A stretch of DNA of 64,000 nt, from assembly GCA_028456385.1 (NCBI GenBank), contig JALNQF010000001.1:1054001-1118000 (forward strand). The letters run 5' to 3'. Position numbers and translations under genes: made by a program. Below, piece by piece: positions 22,655-33,683 of this stretch. Under the pieces are notes generated by a model. That model did no database searches. It saw nothing but the letters and a program-made list of their open reading frames with translations, and was not told the DNA's origin. Within the stretch, counting starts at the first letter, position 1. Every line of letters begins with the position of its first letter. Source of the stretch: Ophiosphaerella korrae (Eukaryota > Ascomycota > Dothideomycetes > Pleosporales > Phaeosphaeriaceae).

Positions 22655-24973
22655 ATGTCCAGCGCTGCTTATATCTCCCAGGAAATAGTTCTCTTCTCGC
22701 TCCTTGCGGGACTCTCTTTAGCTGACATGGATTTACCTGGCAAGCCGGATGCGCCGGGCATCGTTCCCAAGCGAAAACCCGTCCCACAGCCGACAGCAGC
22801 GAGCCCCTCAAGCTCGCCAGAACGTGCCCTTAGTAGCAAAGCTGTACCCAATGCTTTCCTTGTGTGCACAATTCTAGGAAGTCTAACCCTGTCCTGGCCT
22901 TTGCGATGGGTCATATCTGGGGCACCAATCCTAGTGTACACTGTTCTACTAGGAGAATCCTATGGCCACCGTATCCTGAAGTTTGTCCCTATTTGGACAA
23001 TCTTCGCTACCGTAAACCTAATCTACGCTGTGTGCTCAACCTCATGGCTCCTGTACTGGGTCTTCGGGGCCTTCTGTTGGCCTATCATTCTGATAACCAG
23101 TCTTTTTCAGTTCAATGCCCCCGGCGGCTTGGCCCGCCGTCTCTTGAGGAAAACTTTTTTGCGAGACCTTCACTTCATCAATGACCAGATCGCCTTTTTC
23201 GATCTCCCCGCCCTGGAGATTGATACGGAGGTAAAGGGACTGTTCGTTATGCGCGGCGCTACACTCTCGCTTTCCACTATGACTCTTGTCGCACACGGTG
23301 TGGAGGCTGGCATCAAGTTATCAGACGATATCGAATTGGCCATTCAGACGGATAGGGTTGTTGTGCCTCTCTTTCGTGAGATTCAAGTCGATGATATTTA
23401 CGCCAACGTCAAGGGTGGAGACTGGGAAGTTACATTCGGGAGCGTCGAGTACGGAAAGCCTGAGCCAGACGACGACAATTTTGTTGCCAGTGACACTGCC
23501 TTGTTAAGAGCAGCCTCTGTTGCCATTGATGGCACATATCCTCAACGCAGCGCAATGGTCAGACAAATGACTGCTGATAGACAACCATCAGATGCGGAAA
23601 ATACAGAATCTGCCTTCGCAACAGTGAAGAAGCTATCACCGGGCGATCACGATGCGAACAAGAAATACAAAGAGCTAATTGATCACATCCATGACACGAG
23701 CGTGATAACGAACGCGAAGAAGGCTTTGCGAGAAACAGTTGAGAAGGGAGAGAATGACAAACTAGATCTGGATAACATGGATGACATGCGAGCTGCAATA
23801 TGCACGTATATACACGGTGGCCCATCAATACCTCATCCTCCGAAAAAGTCTATCAGAGTTTCAACTCTGCGCAAGACAGACTATCCGAACGTGAAAGCAT
23901 TCCTCCATCGGTTACCTTTTCTGTACCGCTTAATGCTCAGTCCTCTCTGCTACTTCCATACTGTCAAGTTCAAGTCCGTAACAGCCGCCGGGTCTGGGAA
24001 GTGGTTTGTCAACTTGATGCGCCAATACCTGTTCAAGCACTACACTGGCCAGGACTCGGAGATTCGCAGACTCGAGGCTCGTATATCAGCATGGTGTGCC
24101 GATGCGAATTTCGCCGTTGAATTAGGACCTATTACAAGCGAATCTTCTTTTCCTATCAACACAAACTATAAAATTCAATGTCACTTCAAGATGTCAGAAG
24201 TCATGGCGTACCGAGCCACCCCCGATGCTGCCGAACTCAAGCAAGTGGTACGGTTGGGTGGTGCTGATGCAGTGCTCGCAATTCCAATGTTCTTGTTCCC
24301 CCATCACGAGCACATTTTCCCAACTAAATCATCAGAATTTCAACTTATGGAATTAGAGGAATCGATCAAGGAGCTTGCGGGTACACCAAAGGAAGTACAA
24401 GCACGCAAAAATCTTGAAAAGCTCAAAAAGGACGAAGCGAGCATACATATAAGCGCGCATGCACATCTCCCTGCTCAATTCCATCAAGATTTGCTTAACT
24501 TCGTCGCGGCGCTTGTCAAGGCGACCAAGGTCATTGAAAGCGACAAGTCATTCGAAGAAGCAAAGGTTCTGCGTGAGCTGAAGCGCGTTAGTATGGCTGG
24601 TAGTGAAAGCGATGTAGATAGTGTAGCCTCAGCGGACACGATAAACACGACAAACACGACAAACACGGCAAATACAACCAACACAAACGAAACGGCAACT
24701 ACTATCAATTCAAACAAGGGCTTCAAGGATTTCTTGAAAAAGGTTGATACGGGATTCAAGGACGCATCTGCTAAAACGATAGTTGGTATGCGAAAAGCAG
24801 GTGTCAACACAGTGTCTGCTATGGCTAATGACCGATGGATTGCGAGCTTGGTGGGCAAGGTGACGAGGAAGTTGGGGAAAGCTCAGGGCGAGGTTGGATA
24901 CAGTGGCGAGGTGCCGATTCCACTGGCTAAGTACCGGGTGAGACACGAGTCCCAGACCAAGATTCTACCCTAA
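22655..24973 (+). CDS. Uncharacterised membrane-anchored protein
   Basis: An intron-free frame of 772 residues. An in-frame Met at 22727 (MDLPGKPDAPG) is an equally plausible start, since the first 24 residues could be 5' UTR. After a Pro/Ser-rich lead there are two or three hydrophobic helices (residues about 65-150: FLVCTILGSLTLSWPL, APILVYTVLLG, FCWPIILITSLF). A beta-rich part follows (LEIDTEVKGLFVMRGATLSL, IQVDDIYANVKGGDWEVTFG), then a helical charged region. A second conserved-looking block (YPNVKAFLHRLPFLYRLMLS to FLFPHHEHIF) precedes an Asn/Thr repeat at 24641-24710 and a Lys-rich tail. The membrane anchor plus long beta-strand segments faintly resemble lipid-transfer or Mdm31-like membrane proteins, but I cannot assign a family. 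Confidence 0.7.
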   Translation: MSSAAYISQEIVLFSLLAGLSLADMDLPGKPDAPGIVPKRKPVPQPTAASPSSSPERALSSKAVPNAFLVCTILGSLTLSWPLRWVISGAPILVYTVLLGESYGHRILKFVPIWTIFATVNLIYAVCSTSWLLYWVFGAFCWPIILITSLFQFNAPGGLARRLLRKTFLRDLHFINDQIAFFDLPALEIDTEVKGLFVMRGATLSLSTMTLVAHGVEAGIKLSDDIELAIQTDRVVVPLFREIQVDDIYANVKGGDWEVTFGSVEYGKPEPDDDNFVASDTALLRAASVAIDGTYPQRSAMVRQMTADRQPSDAENTESAFATVKKLSPGDHDANKKYKELIDHIHDTSVITNAKKALRETVEKGENDKLDLDNMDDMRAAICTYIHGGPSIPHPPKKSIRVSTLRKTDYPNVKAFLHRLPFLYRLMLSPLCYFHTVKFKSVTAAGSGKWFVNLMRQYLFKHYTGQDSEIRRLEARISAWCADANFAVELGPITSESSFPINTNYKIQCHFKMSEVMAYRATPDAAELKQVVRLGGADAVLAIPMFLFPHHEHIFPTKSSEFQLMELEESIKELAGTPKEVQARKNLEKLKKDEASIHISAHAHLPAQFHQDLLNFVAALVKATKVIESDKSFEEAKVLRELKRVSMAGSESDVDSVASADTINTTNTTNTANTTNTNETATTINSNKGFKDFLKKVDTGFKDASAKTIVGMRKAGVNTVSAMANDRWIASLVGKVTRKLGKAQGEVGYSGEVPIPLAKYRVRHESQTKILP
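24641..24710 (+). repeat. In-frame Asn-Thr-rich minisatellite
   Basis: Degenerate nine-base units of the ACGACAAAC/ACAACCAAC type encode repeated NTT/NTA triplets (TINTTNTTNTANTTNTNET) within the preceding gene. Length is a multiple of three, so it is tolerated by the frame. It would be a length-polymorphic linker. Confidence 0.7.
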
Positions 24974-25320
24974 GCACTGTTGTTTCAAGGCGATGTTGAT
25001 TATAGTATGATACCCTCTTTGTATCGATTATGACTTGATTCAAGTGTTTTATACTGCTGGTAGTGGCTCCATAGGTGTAGATAGGCATACTTATCGGAGC
25101 ATCGCCGGCTTGGCAGGGCGGATCCAGAAGCACCGTGCGATGAGACTTGCCGTTCTTCAGGTCTTACACTTGGCCCCGTGTGCATGGAGCGATCCACAGT
25201 TCTCTTCGCCCCCCCCCCCCCCCCGCCTCCCCTAATGACGCCTCTATCATGATATTCCTGGATCTCTAAATGCTGTTGCCGCTCTTGCGCACGCAATCCC
25301 CTTGAACAACACCACACGAC
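24974..25320. other. Intergenic region with C16 tract
   Basis: Spacer between two plus-strand genes. It contains a run of 16 C at 25209-25224, about 100 bases before the next ATG. No gene seen. Confidence 0.5.
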
Positions 25321-27247
25321 ATGGCTTCAAAGGATTCGCACGCAGCGACGACAGTCCCGGTAGACGTCGAGCAGGGCAGTGGCAACCAGATCATGTTAAC
25401 GCCAGACGAGCAACGATCCAAAGCCGAATCCACCACGCCACGCGCAGCCGGAACACCACAGATATTGACGATCATCCAAGCCAGGCTTCCTGCGCCAATT
25501 ACTCGCTGGAATCGCAAGGCCGTCAGATGGATCGAGGGCCCGGAGCCACCGAAGAAATATCATATCAGTCCACTTTTGGAGCGCATACAGACGTGTCCAG
25601 TCAGGCTTCTTGGGCGTCTCCCACAATGGGCGAGGCTGTGCATTTACGGCATCGCCTTCGTGCTCTGGGCTGTCGCGTTTGGTGTCATTCTTACCAACTA
25701 TAGCCTTCCTTCAAATCTTGCAGGTTTTGGTGCGCCGGTGCGATTGTCGTGTGTGGCAAATCTATGGTATGTTATCCCTCGCAAATACCTCTAAACCTGG
25801 CTGATCTCTTGACAGGCCAAGCGCTCAGTCTTGTGGCCTCGACGGTCGGAACTGTCTTCCCTTTGCCAATGCATCCTTCGCCTTCACCTGCCCCGCTGAT
25901 TGCCTGGGTGCCCGTGTGCTGAATCCTCGCGCAATCGGCAATACATCCATAAATTATCGGCCTCTAGTCGTGGGAGGAGCACCAGATGGGGCTGAAGAGC
26001 TCGCACCTGTATACCGAGGTGACTCATTTATTTGCGGATCCGCAATCCACGCTGGCGTGATTGAGAACGGAGCAGGTGGGTGTGGTGTACTGTCCTTGGT
26101 TGGAGACAAAGTTAATTTCCAGGGGCTTTCGCGAAACGGCATCAGTAGTGTTGGTTTCGACTCGAGTTTCCCCATGGCATTTGACTTCCTTCAATCAAAT
26201 GCCATTTCAAGTGCTTCGAGGAAGTGTCGAGATCCACGATGGAACCTGCTCATTCTGTCCACCATTTTCACTGCACTGTTTGGTCTCTTTACGTCCAATG
26301 CTGCGACATTCTTCGCTCCTATCTTCACTATCATGTTCTTCCAGGTCGCCATGGCATCCGATCCACCATCTTATTCCACCTACTCTGATCTAGCATCAAC
26401 AGCCCTTGGCCGCTTCTTACCTGCATCGTTGATTGCTGGCCTATACTACCAATTCAGTATCAAGAAGACACTGCAGAATTGCAGAGCACACGTTGAGAAG
26501 ACTGTACTCTGGGTAGGCGGTGCATGGGTTGGAGCACTCGACAACTATACTTTTGATAAAATCCCCATCACGCGTCTCACGGGCCATGATATCCGCCAAC
26601 AGCCTGGGGCCATCGTAGCCCTTGTAATTATTATCTTAATTTTGTTTGTCGTTATCCTATACCAATGCTGGTGCCTCCGAAACGAAGGACGTCTGCCTCG
26701 CTATCTTGGCCTGTATCTTATTTTTGGAATCAGCCTAGGTATTCTTTCCGCCATACCGCGTCTCACGCTTCGCATTCATCACTATATTATTGCGCTGCTC
26801 CTACTTCCGGGCACAGCCATTCAGACACGCATCAGCATCCTATGCCAAGGTTTACTTGTTGGCCTCTTCATCAACGGCATCGCACGTTGGAACTTCGATC
26901 CTATCCTCCAAACCGCAGCCGCCCTTCGCGCAGATGCACAGCTCGGCTCAGGCATACCATCCATTATCAAGCCCATCATCAATGGCACCAATATCACGTT
27001 CACATGGAAAGGGCTTCTTCGCGGCTACGAGGGTGTTAGCATCTTGGTCAACGATGTGGAGCGATATCGAGGCTTGGGTGAGAATAATTTCACGTGGTCA
27101 CGGCGAACAACAAATCTACCCGAATATTTCAGGTTCGGATTCGTCAATTATTTACCATTTGGGGGCGTGACATACAGCGATTTTACTAGGGCAGGAACTT
27201 GGTGGCCAAATGGGACTTGGGGTGAAATACCACCTGGTCGCACGTAA
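25321..27247 (+). CDS. LCCL-domain multi-pass membrane protein
   Basis: Two exons (25321-25766, 25816-27247; 49-nt intron with CTGATC branch region and GACAG acceptor) encode 625 residues. The cytosolic lead of about 100 residues is polar. A first membrane helix (LCIYGIAFVLWAVAFGVIL) is followed by a lumenal or extracellular part with Cys-rich spacing (SCGLDGRNCLPFANASFAFTC) and the LCCL core (YRGDSFICGSAIHAGVI, GGCGVLSLVG). Six or so further helices and a C-terminal soluble region with several NxT/NxS sequons (INGTN, NFTW, NGTW) follow. Fungal LCCL proteins of this layout are known only as a family, and the ligand is unknown. All key Cys and Gly of the LCCL motif are present. Confidence 0.88.
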
Positions 27248-28142
27248 ATCAGATGGGCATAGAATATAGGCATGTCTAGAAAAGCTTGAATATAATATTT
27301 GTTAGCTAGACATAGAGGAACACGAATCGTTGCAAACCTTGACGGTGAATATCAAAGAAGTCCAGAATACGATGAATCGGCAAAACTGAAGTCTCCTATA
27401 CGAGCAAATATCTAAGTGCGACAGGAGGAAACCTTGTCCGTATGGAAGTATCGGCAAGATTACAATTGAGGCTGAATACGACGTGTCCATACAGCCAACA
27501 ATTTTATACAAAAAGCCACGCATTGACTCGCCCTATTTGCATATATCCTCATGAATGTAGTTATCGCCACAGCGTGGACAGTACTAAAGTCACTATTGAA
27601 ATTTCTCTGCGTTGCACGTTGATGAAATAACGCGCGTCAAAGCTCGCTACATCGTGCCTACAGCACCACTTACATTGACAACATGAACCTAAAAGCCGAA
27701 TATATCTAGATATGTAGAGATTCGCGTCGATTAGGACTGCCGAATGGAATCAGTAAATGATGCCACAGCGAAGATCGATACTTGCCGACCAAAGAAAACT
27801 GAACAGTCCCCAGAAGACTTTTTGTATGGATGTAATCATCGCATGTTTTCAATCTAGAATGACGTCTTATACCATTGAGGTGTCTTTAGACGACAATATA
27901 GGATACCGAGGGTTAGGATGTGGAGAGTATGTCTAACAGCCTGGCATCGGTAGATATTGAACTGAACCAATCCAGGGAGGTACTGCAAACGAGAAGTGAA
28001 TAACCGTTCCTTGCGTGATAAAAGGCAAGATATAAAAGAGCATTTCAAAGCACGTAAAAAGGGGAGAACATTAAGTTCCTTTCTCTCATAGCTTCAGGTA
28101 TCCTCATCGCACAACACAGACCGTGCAAAGAAATCAAACAGC
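27248..28142. other. Intergenic region
   Basis: About 0.9 kb with no supported gene. The last about 80 bases (TATAAAAGAG near 28030, then a CA-rich 5' UTR) look like the promoter of the small secreted protein that follows. Confidence 0.45.
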
Positions 28143-28810
28143 ATGAAGTCATTTCTCACCATTGCAGCTGCTCTTTGCAGTGTTGTATCAGCATGGCCAC
28201 TGATGCCATGGACCCAAGTAACTCCTCCAGCAGCAGGTACACAATTCTACCAGCTCCAGGCGAAATCGTGAGTAACTGTGCTCCGAAATGGAGTAGATAC
28301 TAACGTTAACCACAGCGCAACCACAGCGGTTAATAACCAATGGGTCACTCTCGCCAGCGGCACAACCAACTACGGCCTTGCAAGCGCGCAAACATCTGCG
28401 GCTAAATTCTTCTTGCAGAAATACAACGCAACAAATACCTATGCCTTCCATAACTCGGACGATACGCGCCAGGTCGCACTTCTTGGACCCACAGGAGTGC
28501 TGCTGTACTTGGTTGACGTGACGAATCCAAATGCAGGAAATATTCCAGCGGGTCAGTTAATGGAGTGGGCGACATTTACTATTGACAATAGTGTCCTGGG
28601 TGTCAATGATGGGAGTGCATTGAAGAGTAGAACGTTTGCTGCAGTGCAAGGGGCTGGGTCGACGTATACTCTAGCGTTGTATGATGGTGAGTTTGAGCTT
28701 TTGAGGAGGATGTTGTGAGATGATGCTAATAATGTGTGGCAGGGGCCAGTAATAGCACACAGGCTGTTACGCCTATTACGCTCAACATTTTAAGGAGTGG
28801 CAGTACTTGA
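28143..28810 (+). CDS. Small secreted protein
   Basis: Three exons (28143-28267, 28316-28686, 28743-28810) give 187 residues. All introns are GT-AG (GTGAGT donors); the first has a perfect CTAAC branch. The protein starts with a clear signal peptide (MKSFLTIAAALCSVVSA). The mature part is beta-strand-like and polar (VTLASGTTNYGLASA, RQVALLGPTGVLLYLVDV), with two NxT/NxS sequons and almost no Cys. Ignoring the second intron would give an ending FELLRRML directly after DGE; splicing gives a smoother Ala/Ser/Thr-rich end. A secreted cell-wall or apoplastic protein is likely; I do not recognise a family. Confidence 0.75.
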
Positions 28811-29148
28811 TGGGAGAAGGTGGGTAGGAGTGATGGGGAGAAGGATGAGAGAATAGAAACCATGGTGTTTTGTATTGTAAATACTAGAATAGGAGATATG
28901 CTGTGTTTCTGGCACGCAATGCGACCACAAAGGGGCAAGATGATGTGCTCTGGTGGTGTGAACGGGTACCATTGGTGGGGCAGCTATCGATAAGCTAGCG
29001 ACTTCCGAATTCGAAATTTGAGATGGCAGTAACTCTTGGCATCCCACCACCAGGCAAGCGCACTCAGTGACTACACCTCCCACCAGGCCGGATTCCAGCG
29101 TCGTGCGCCCACTCACCCGTCCAGGCCTTTCTATACCCGGCAATCGCC
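28811..29148. other. Intergenic region
   Basis: Spacer between the secreted-protein gene and eIF3m, both on plus. No other feature seen. Confidence 0.4.
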
Positions 29149-30516
29149 ATGGCAGGCCCCAAGAACACGCTCCTCATCGAGGGTACCTTCGAGGAGCTTA
29201 CTGACGAATTCGCACAATACATCGACTCGCTCAAAAAATCCCAGGGCGACGAGGGCTCGAGTCTGCAGACCGAGGCGGCCGATCTGCTCAAGGAAAACAA
29301 GAAAGACGATGTGCTTAAGAAGCTGGTGGTCGGCAGCCAGGCGCTCAACCAGGCGCCAGAGAAGGGTATGGATGCACCGCCATGCTACGTATGACAGGCC
29401 GGGCTAACAGTGTGCGCTCCAGAGTTCATTGCCGCATACAATCTGCTCATCCACCTCGTTCACCAGTCGCCCAACGTAAGCATGTTCCTGCCCAAGATCT
29501 GCCAGAATCTGAGCGCCCCCATATCCTCATCGCCCCAAAACGGCGGCGGCCTCGCCCTCTCCATCCTCAGCACCATCTTCAACACCACCTCGGCCAACAG
29601 TGAAATCCGATACCACGTGCTCCTTGCCATTCTCCGCGTCATCCGCGCCACCTCCAATTTTGAGACGCTGCGGCCACAATTGAAGCAGCTGGACAAGTGG
29701 TTGGAGGCTTGGGAGACCGACGACGACGACGCCCGAAAGCTGTACCTTGCCGTGAGCGATGTTGCCACAGACGCGGGCGAGACAGAACAGGCATACACAT
29801 ATCTACTACGCGCACTACGGACATTCTCCTCTGATGAGGCGGCATCACGAGAGGCCCGTGAACTCTCCCTCCGCGCACTCAAGTCTGCCCTCACACACCC
29901 CACCCACTTTGACTTCCAAGACTTGACCGACCTCGACTCGATCCAAGCACTTCGTAACTCGGATCCCGTCTACTTCCAGCTTCTCGAGATCTTCAACTCG
30001 GATTCGCTTGATGACTACAATGACTTCAAGGACGAGCACGAGGGCTGGGTAGAGGAGTCAGGTCTCGATGGCGCCGCGCTGAACCGCAAGATGCGGTTAC
30101 TCACACTTGCATCCATGGCCGCATCAGCAGGCCAGACGCGCTCTCTTCCCTACGACAGTATCGCAAAGGCCCTACAAGTACCATCCGAAGATGTCGAGAT
30201 GTGGGTCATCGACGTGATTCGCGCCGGCCTCGTTGAAGGCAAGCTGAGCCAACTAAACCAAACATTCCTGATCCACCGCTCCACATACCGCGTCTTTGGC
30301 GACAACCAGTGGAGAGAAGTCGCTTCAAGGCTAGACATGTGGCGAAACAGCCTGGTTGGTGTCCTCCAGGTCATCCAACAGGAGAAGCAACGATTTGTGC
30401 AGGAAAAGGAGGAGGAGGCGAACAAGGCGGAGCAAAAGTTTGACCAGTCGAGGGGTTTCCAGAGAGGTGGCCAGAGGAAGCAGCAGCCTAGGACGCTGGA
30501 TGATGACCTAGAGTAG
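29149..30516 (+). CDS. eIF3m: Translation initiation factor eIF3 subunit M
   Basis: Two exons (29149-29365, 29423-30516; 57-nt intron) give 436 residues, normal for eIF3m. The N-terminal part is helical repeats (TLLIEGTFEELTDEFAQYID, FIAAYNLLIHLVHQSP). The C-terminal half is the PCI domain (KMRLLTLASMAASAGQTRSL, SIAKALQVPSEDVEMWVIDV, IRAGLVEGKLSQLNQTFLIH) and the TYRVFGDNQWREVASRLDMW segment typical of the family. The tail is Gln/Arg/Gly-rich. It acts in the cytosol as part of the eIF3 complex that loads mRNA onto the 40S subunit. The 3' end faces the UMP/CMP kinase gene (convergent). Confidence 0.95.
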
Positions 30517-30798
30517 GTGGTGTAAGGGAAGAGCATGGAGGTTTCTTGCCGTGGTTTGGCTGAACGAAATGGATAGGGCTGGGATGGGGAAAGTATCTGC
30601 TCCACGGCTCTTCTGGGTTAATCATCAGTAGTCCTCGCGCTACACACATACAGGCTAGAAAATGCAATTCAATTATGATGTTATTATTCGTTGCAAAGCG
30701 CTGCCTACTGCCTGGCAGGTTGTATAATCCTATATATCTATCGTGTATATGCATTGTTTTGATCCATTTCCACCACTCACGTACACCACCTGCTAGAT

Positions 30799-31527
30799 CT
30801 ATGCATTCTGCACAAAGGTGAGTGTAATAGGCTCAATGCCCCTCTCCTTGAACTTCTGCACAACATCTGCATATACTTCATCCGGACTCCTCTCGGCATT
30901 GACCTTGACCACCCTGCCCTGGCCTTCAAACTCATTGACAACAGGCATGCTTGTCTCGACGAACGTCCTGAAGCGCTTCTTGATGCTTTCAATGTTGTCA
31001 TCGGCGCGACCCGACGTCTCACCGCGGTGCAGGAGGCGCTTTTCCATGACGGCCTCGGAGCAATCGAAGAAGAGGGTGAATTTGCTGGGCACGACGGAGC
31101 GCTCAAAGGCATGGGCCTGGTCAAGTTTGCGGGGGAAACCTGTGATAGTGGTGTTAGCGATGTGACATGTTGACATGGAAGAGGATATCATACCATCAAT
31201 CAGGAACAGATTCTTCTTGTTGCCTTCGTTCATACTGCTCTTCATGGCATTTTCCAACAACTGGATCGTCACCTCCATGGGCACAATGGTGCCTTCCTTG
31301 ATATATGTCTTGATCATCTCGCCAAACTGGCTGCCTGGACGATCCTGCTCCTCTCTAAGCAGATCGCCGGCAGAAAGATGCTTGAAGCCATAGTCGGACA
31401 CGAGCTTCTGGCACTGAGTTCCCTTGCCTGCACCAGGGCCACCGAGGACGAAGATGAGAGTGACATCGTCGGCGGACCAAAGAGGGCTTGTGCGCGTTGT
31501 TGCGCCGAGGTTGTCAATGGCAGGCAT
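30799..31527 (-). CDS. URA6: UMP/CMP kinase (uridylate kinase)
   Basis: Two exons (31527-31194, 31139-30799; 54-nt intron with CTAAC branch and CACAG acceptor) give 224 residues. Motifs: P-loop GGPGAGKGTQ, HLSAGDLLREEQ (NMP-binding), LIDGFPRK formed across the intron, FFDCSE, LLHRGETSGRADDN (LID) and SIKKRFRTF. This is the eukaryotic UMP/CMP kinase, close to yeast Ura6, which phosphorylates UMP (and CMP/dUMP) with ATP in pyrimidine nucleotide synthesis. The start is forced, as no other Met precedes the P-loop. It lies only 28 bases after the stop of the upstream minus-strand gene, so its promoter must overlap that gene. Confidence 0.95.
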   Translation of the reverse strand: MPAIDNLGATTRTSPLWSADDVTLIFVLGGPGAGKGTQCQKLVSDYGFKHLSAGDLLREEQDRPGSQFGEMIKTYIKEGTIVPMEVTIQLLENAMKSSMNEGNKKNLFLIDGMISSSMSTCHIANTTITGFPRKLDQAHAFERSVVPSKFTLFFDCSEAVMEKRLLHRGETSGRADDNIESIKKRFRTFVETSMPVVNEFEGQGRVVKVNAERSPDEVYADVVQKFKERGIEPITLTFVQNA

Positions 31528-31555
31528 TGTGAGACGAGAGAGCGTTCAAGCGTAT

Positions 31556-31921
31556 TTAGTGAGGGTGCGAGGGCTTGATAGAGCGTCCACTGGGAGCAGG
31601 ATTCGTGCTCGAGTATCCAACCACAGGGCCCGCGGGGTGATAGGCGGCCTGTTCCTTGCGCTGGTCGACAATTTTTTTGAACAAGAAGCTGCCGAGGGCG
31701 AAAATAGCAACGATTGGCCAGACCTTCAAGGGCGACTTGGAAGGTGGGGAGGATGTGTGTGCAGGGGGTTCGTTGGGGCCCGTGGGTTCACCTGGCTGCC
31801 GCAGACGCGAGGTGTAGGGGCGCGAGGTGGTGAAGCTGCGGGTGGTTGGAGCGATGGGGAACTGGGGAGTTCGAGATATAAGTCTGAGAGGAGTGGTGGT
31901 GGGAGACATGGTAGGTTGCAA
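31556..31921 (-). CDS. Small single-pass, probably mitochondrial protein
   Basis: A frame of 121 residues, or 117 from the second Met (MSPTTTP). The N-terminus is Arg/Ser/Thr-rich and lacks acidic residues (LRLISRTPQFPIAPTTRSFTTSRP), which is what a mitochondrial presequence looks like. After a Pro-rich linker there is one hydrophobic segment (VWPIVAIFALGSFLFKKIV) flanked by Lys/Arg, then a short polar tail. A small inner-membrane protein is inferred; I do not recognise it by name. It lies directly upstream of URA6 on the same strand, with a gap of 28 bases. Confidence 0.6.
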   Translation of the reverse strand: MQPTMSPTTTPLRLISRTPQFPIAPTTRSFTTSRPYTSRLRQPGEPTGPNEPPAHTSSPPSKSPLKVWPIVAIFALGSFLFKKIVDQRKEQAAYHPAGPVVGYSSTNPAPSGRSIKPSHPH

Positions 31922-32093
31922 GAGAGCGGTATGACGATGTGGGCTTAGGTAGCTGTTGTGCAGCGGCTCTTTTCGTTAGCGCGGCCTACAGGCGCGCAGG
32001 TGCAGCATGCCGCCTGGCCAAGCTGCGCAGCTCGATTGGCGGGCCGTGCCAGCTGTCTTGAGCGACACTGTTCTACCAGGAACATCATTGTCA

Positions 32094-32690
32094 TGGCGCC
32101 GAACCTTGCAGAGTCTCAGCATGACCTGATTCGCGATATGGTACTCGACGGGTCTTTGACGCAGGTGCAAATGGCACATTGCCAACAAACGCAACGCCGA
32201 TCTCCGCGATTCCTATCTACATAATCTATCAGCATTCCGCTCGTACCATCTCGTTTACATCGCTTCCACCGGGACCGTAGGCATCAAATACTGCCCGCGT
32301 ATACTCAGGATGAAGTTCTTCTTGCACGAGTCTTCCAAGGATCAACCGATGGTGATGTGTTCGAGGACTTTATCGAGCAGCTTCTTCATCACTGTCGACC
32401 GTACCCTAAGCGAAACTCGGTCCTCATCATGGACGATGCGTCTTTTCATCACGGTGAGCGAATGAACAAATGTGCTGTGAAGTTGGCGTTAAGCTGCTCT
32501 ATCTACCTTCTTATTTGCCAGATCTCAACCCGGTCGAAGAGTTGCAGAGCTCAAGGCTTCCATCAAGAAGCAGTGACACGAGTATGAGAACAGTCCACAC
32601 CACGAACTCGGAGCCTTTCTTGAGTGGTGAATTGATATAGTAGCTTCTTGTTCAAGAGCTTCTCCACCTTTGGGCTTCAGGTACAAATGC
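32094..32690 (+). pseudogene. Tc1-like DDE transposase, internally deleted
   Basis: Starts MAPNLAESQHDLIRDMVLDG, the usual N-terminal helix-turn-helix lead of a widespread fungal Tc1-type transposase. It then jumps to NADLRDSYLHNLSAFRSYHLVY in another frame, so about 100 codons are missing. The catalytic region continues with the block ARVFQGSTDGDVFEDFIEQ, VLIMDDASFHH (second Asp), a disrupted LPPYSPDLNPVEE-like stretch and an HEYENSPHHELGAFLEW-like end, with frame breaks. Unlike the copy at 4.9 kb it is not TA-rich, so it decayed by deletion rather than RIP, or was too short for RIP. Terminal repeats not found. Confidence 0.8.
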
Positions 32691-33683
32691 AAGTGCATAG
32701 CAGGTACTAAGACAAGATCCTGCTTTGTATCCCTGGCCACAACCCTATTGTTGACAGCCACCTTCCACTCGATCGAGTGTCCTCGTCGTAGCTGTTATAC
32801 TCATCCCACTCATCTAGCGGGAGGAATCCAAGTCTGTCGGAATCGAGCTGCGTTAATTCGCGACCAAGCCCAGAAGTACTTTCATGTCACCTCCGGCCTG
32901 TGGTCGCCTCACCAGAAACACTGTGAGTCTCTCCTTCCCCTAGACTGTATCTGTATACCGATTGTGCATCATCAGAGCTGCCCCAACGCTGCAGTGAGCT
33001 GAAGGGGCTCTCTAGATCGTAGGAGGGATGCATCGTTGTCGCAAGGTAGGTCAAGTTGTCGCGCCGTGTAGGGTTCTAATCGTGCGGGTCAATTATCTAC
33101 TATATGTGGCACCTATACCCTCAAGGCTGTCGCAGCGTAGGTACAGCTAGAGGTGTGTCTATGAGAGCCTGCTTCCACCATGGAAGGGGCCGCCTGTCCA
33201 ACATCAAAACACTAACTGGGGGGTCGAAGACAAGGCGTGCCAGCGTTCCACAACCAGGGATACGGCCGTCATTACAGCGCATTGATTTTTCGCATCAGTG
33301 TGCAAGCGACAAGACCTAATTAACCTACCAACTGCGCTGTCCATTTTCACATCCTGTTTGGCGGGCCGCTTGCAAGAACCACGACAACGTGGGGAGAGAA
33401 CAGCGGCCCTCTATCTACTTAGGTGACCCGAACAACAGAAGGCCACAAATCACTCGCTCTACCACACACCCACAATGGTAGCGCTATCCCGACAGACCAT
33501 CACATCAGATCGTTCGACTACCGTGATCTAAACCAGACATTGCACACTCTCTTCACTTGCATCCGAGTCACACCATCCACTGACCACTACCCAGCCGTGG
33601 GTGACCCCACTTAATTCAAACTCAAAGGCTAAAGCTAGCCGTGCCGTTAACGGCGTGGAGCCTGTCACTAAAGTCTTCGTTCG
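32691..33683. other. Gene-free spacer
   Basis: About 1 kb with no recognisable gene between the transposase remnant and the lipase pseudogene. Of unremarkable base composition; may be degraded repeat. Confidence 0.4.

Noticed and set aside
31976..33614. Several frames of 60-110 codons around the second transposase
   Set aside because: They are fragments or antisense of the transposase remnant, or short chance frames.
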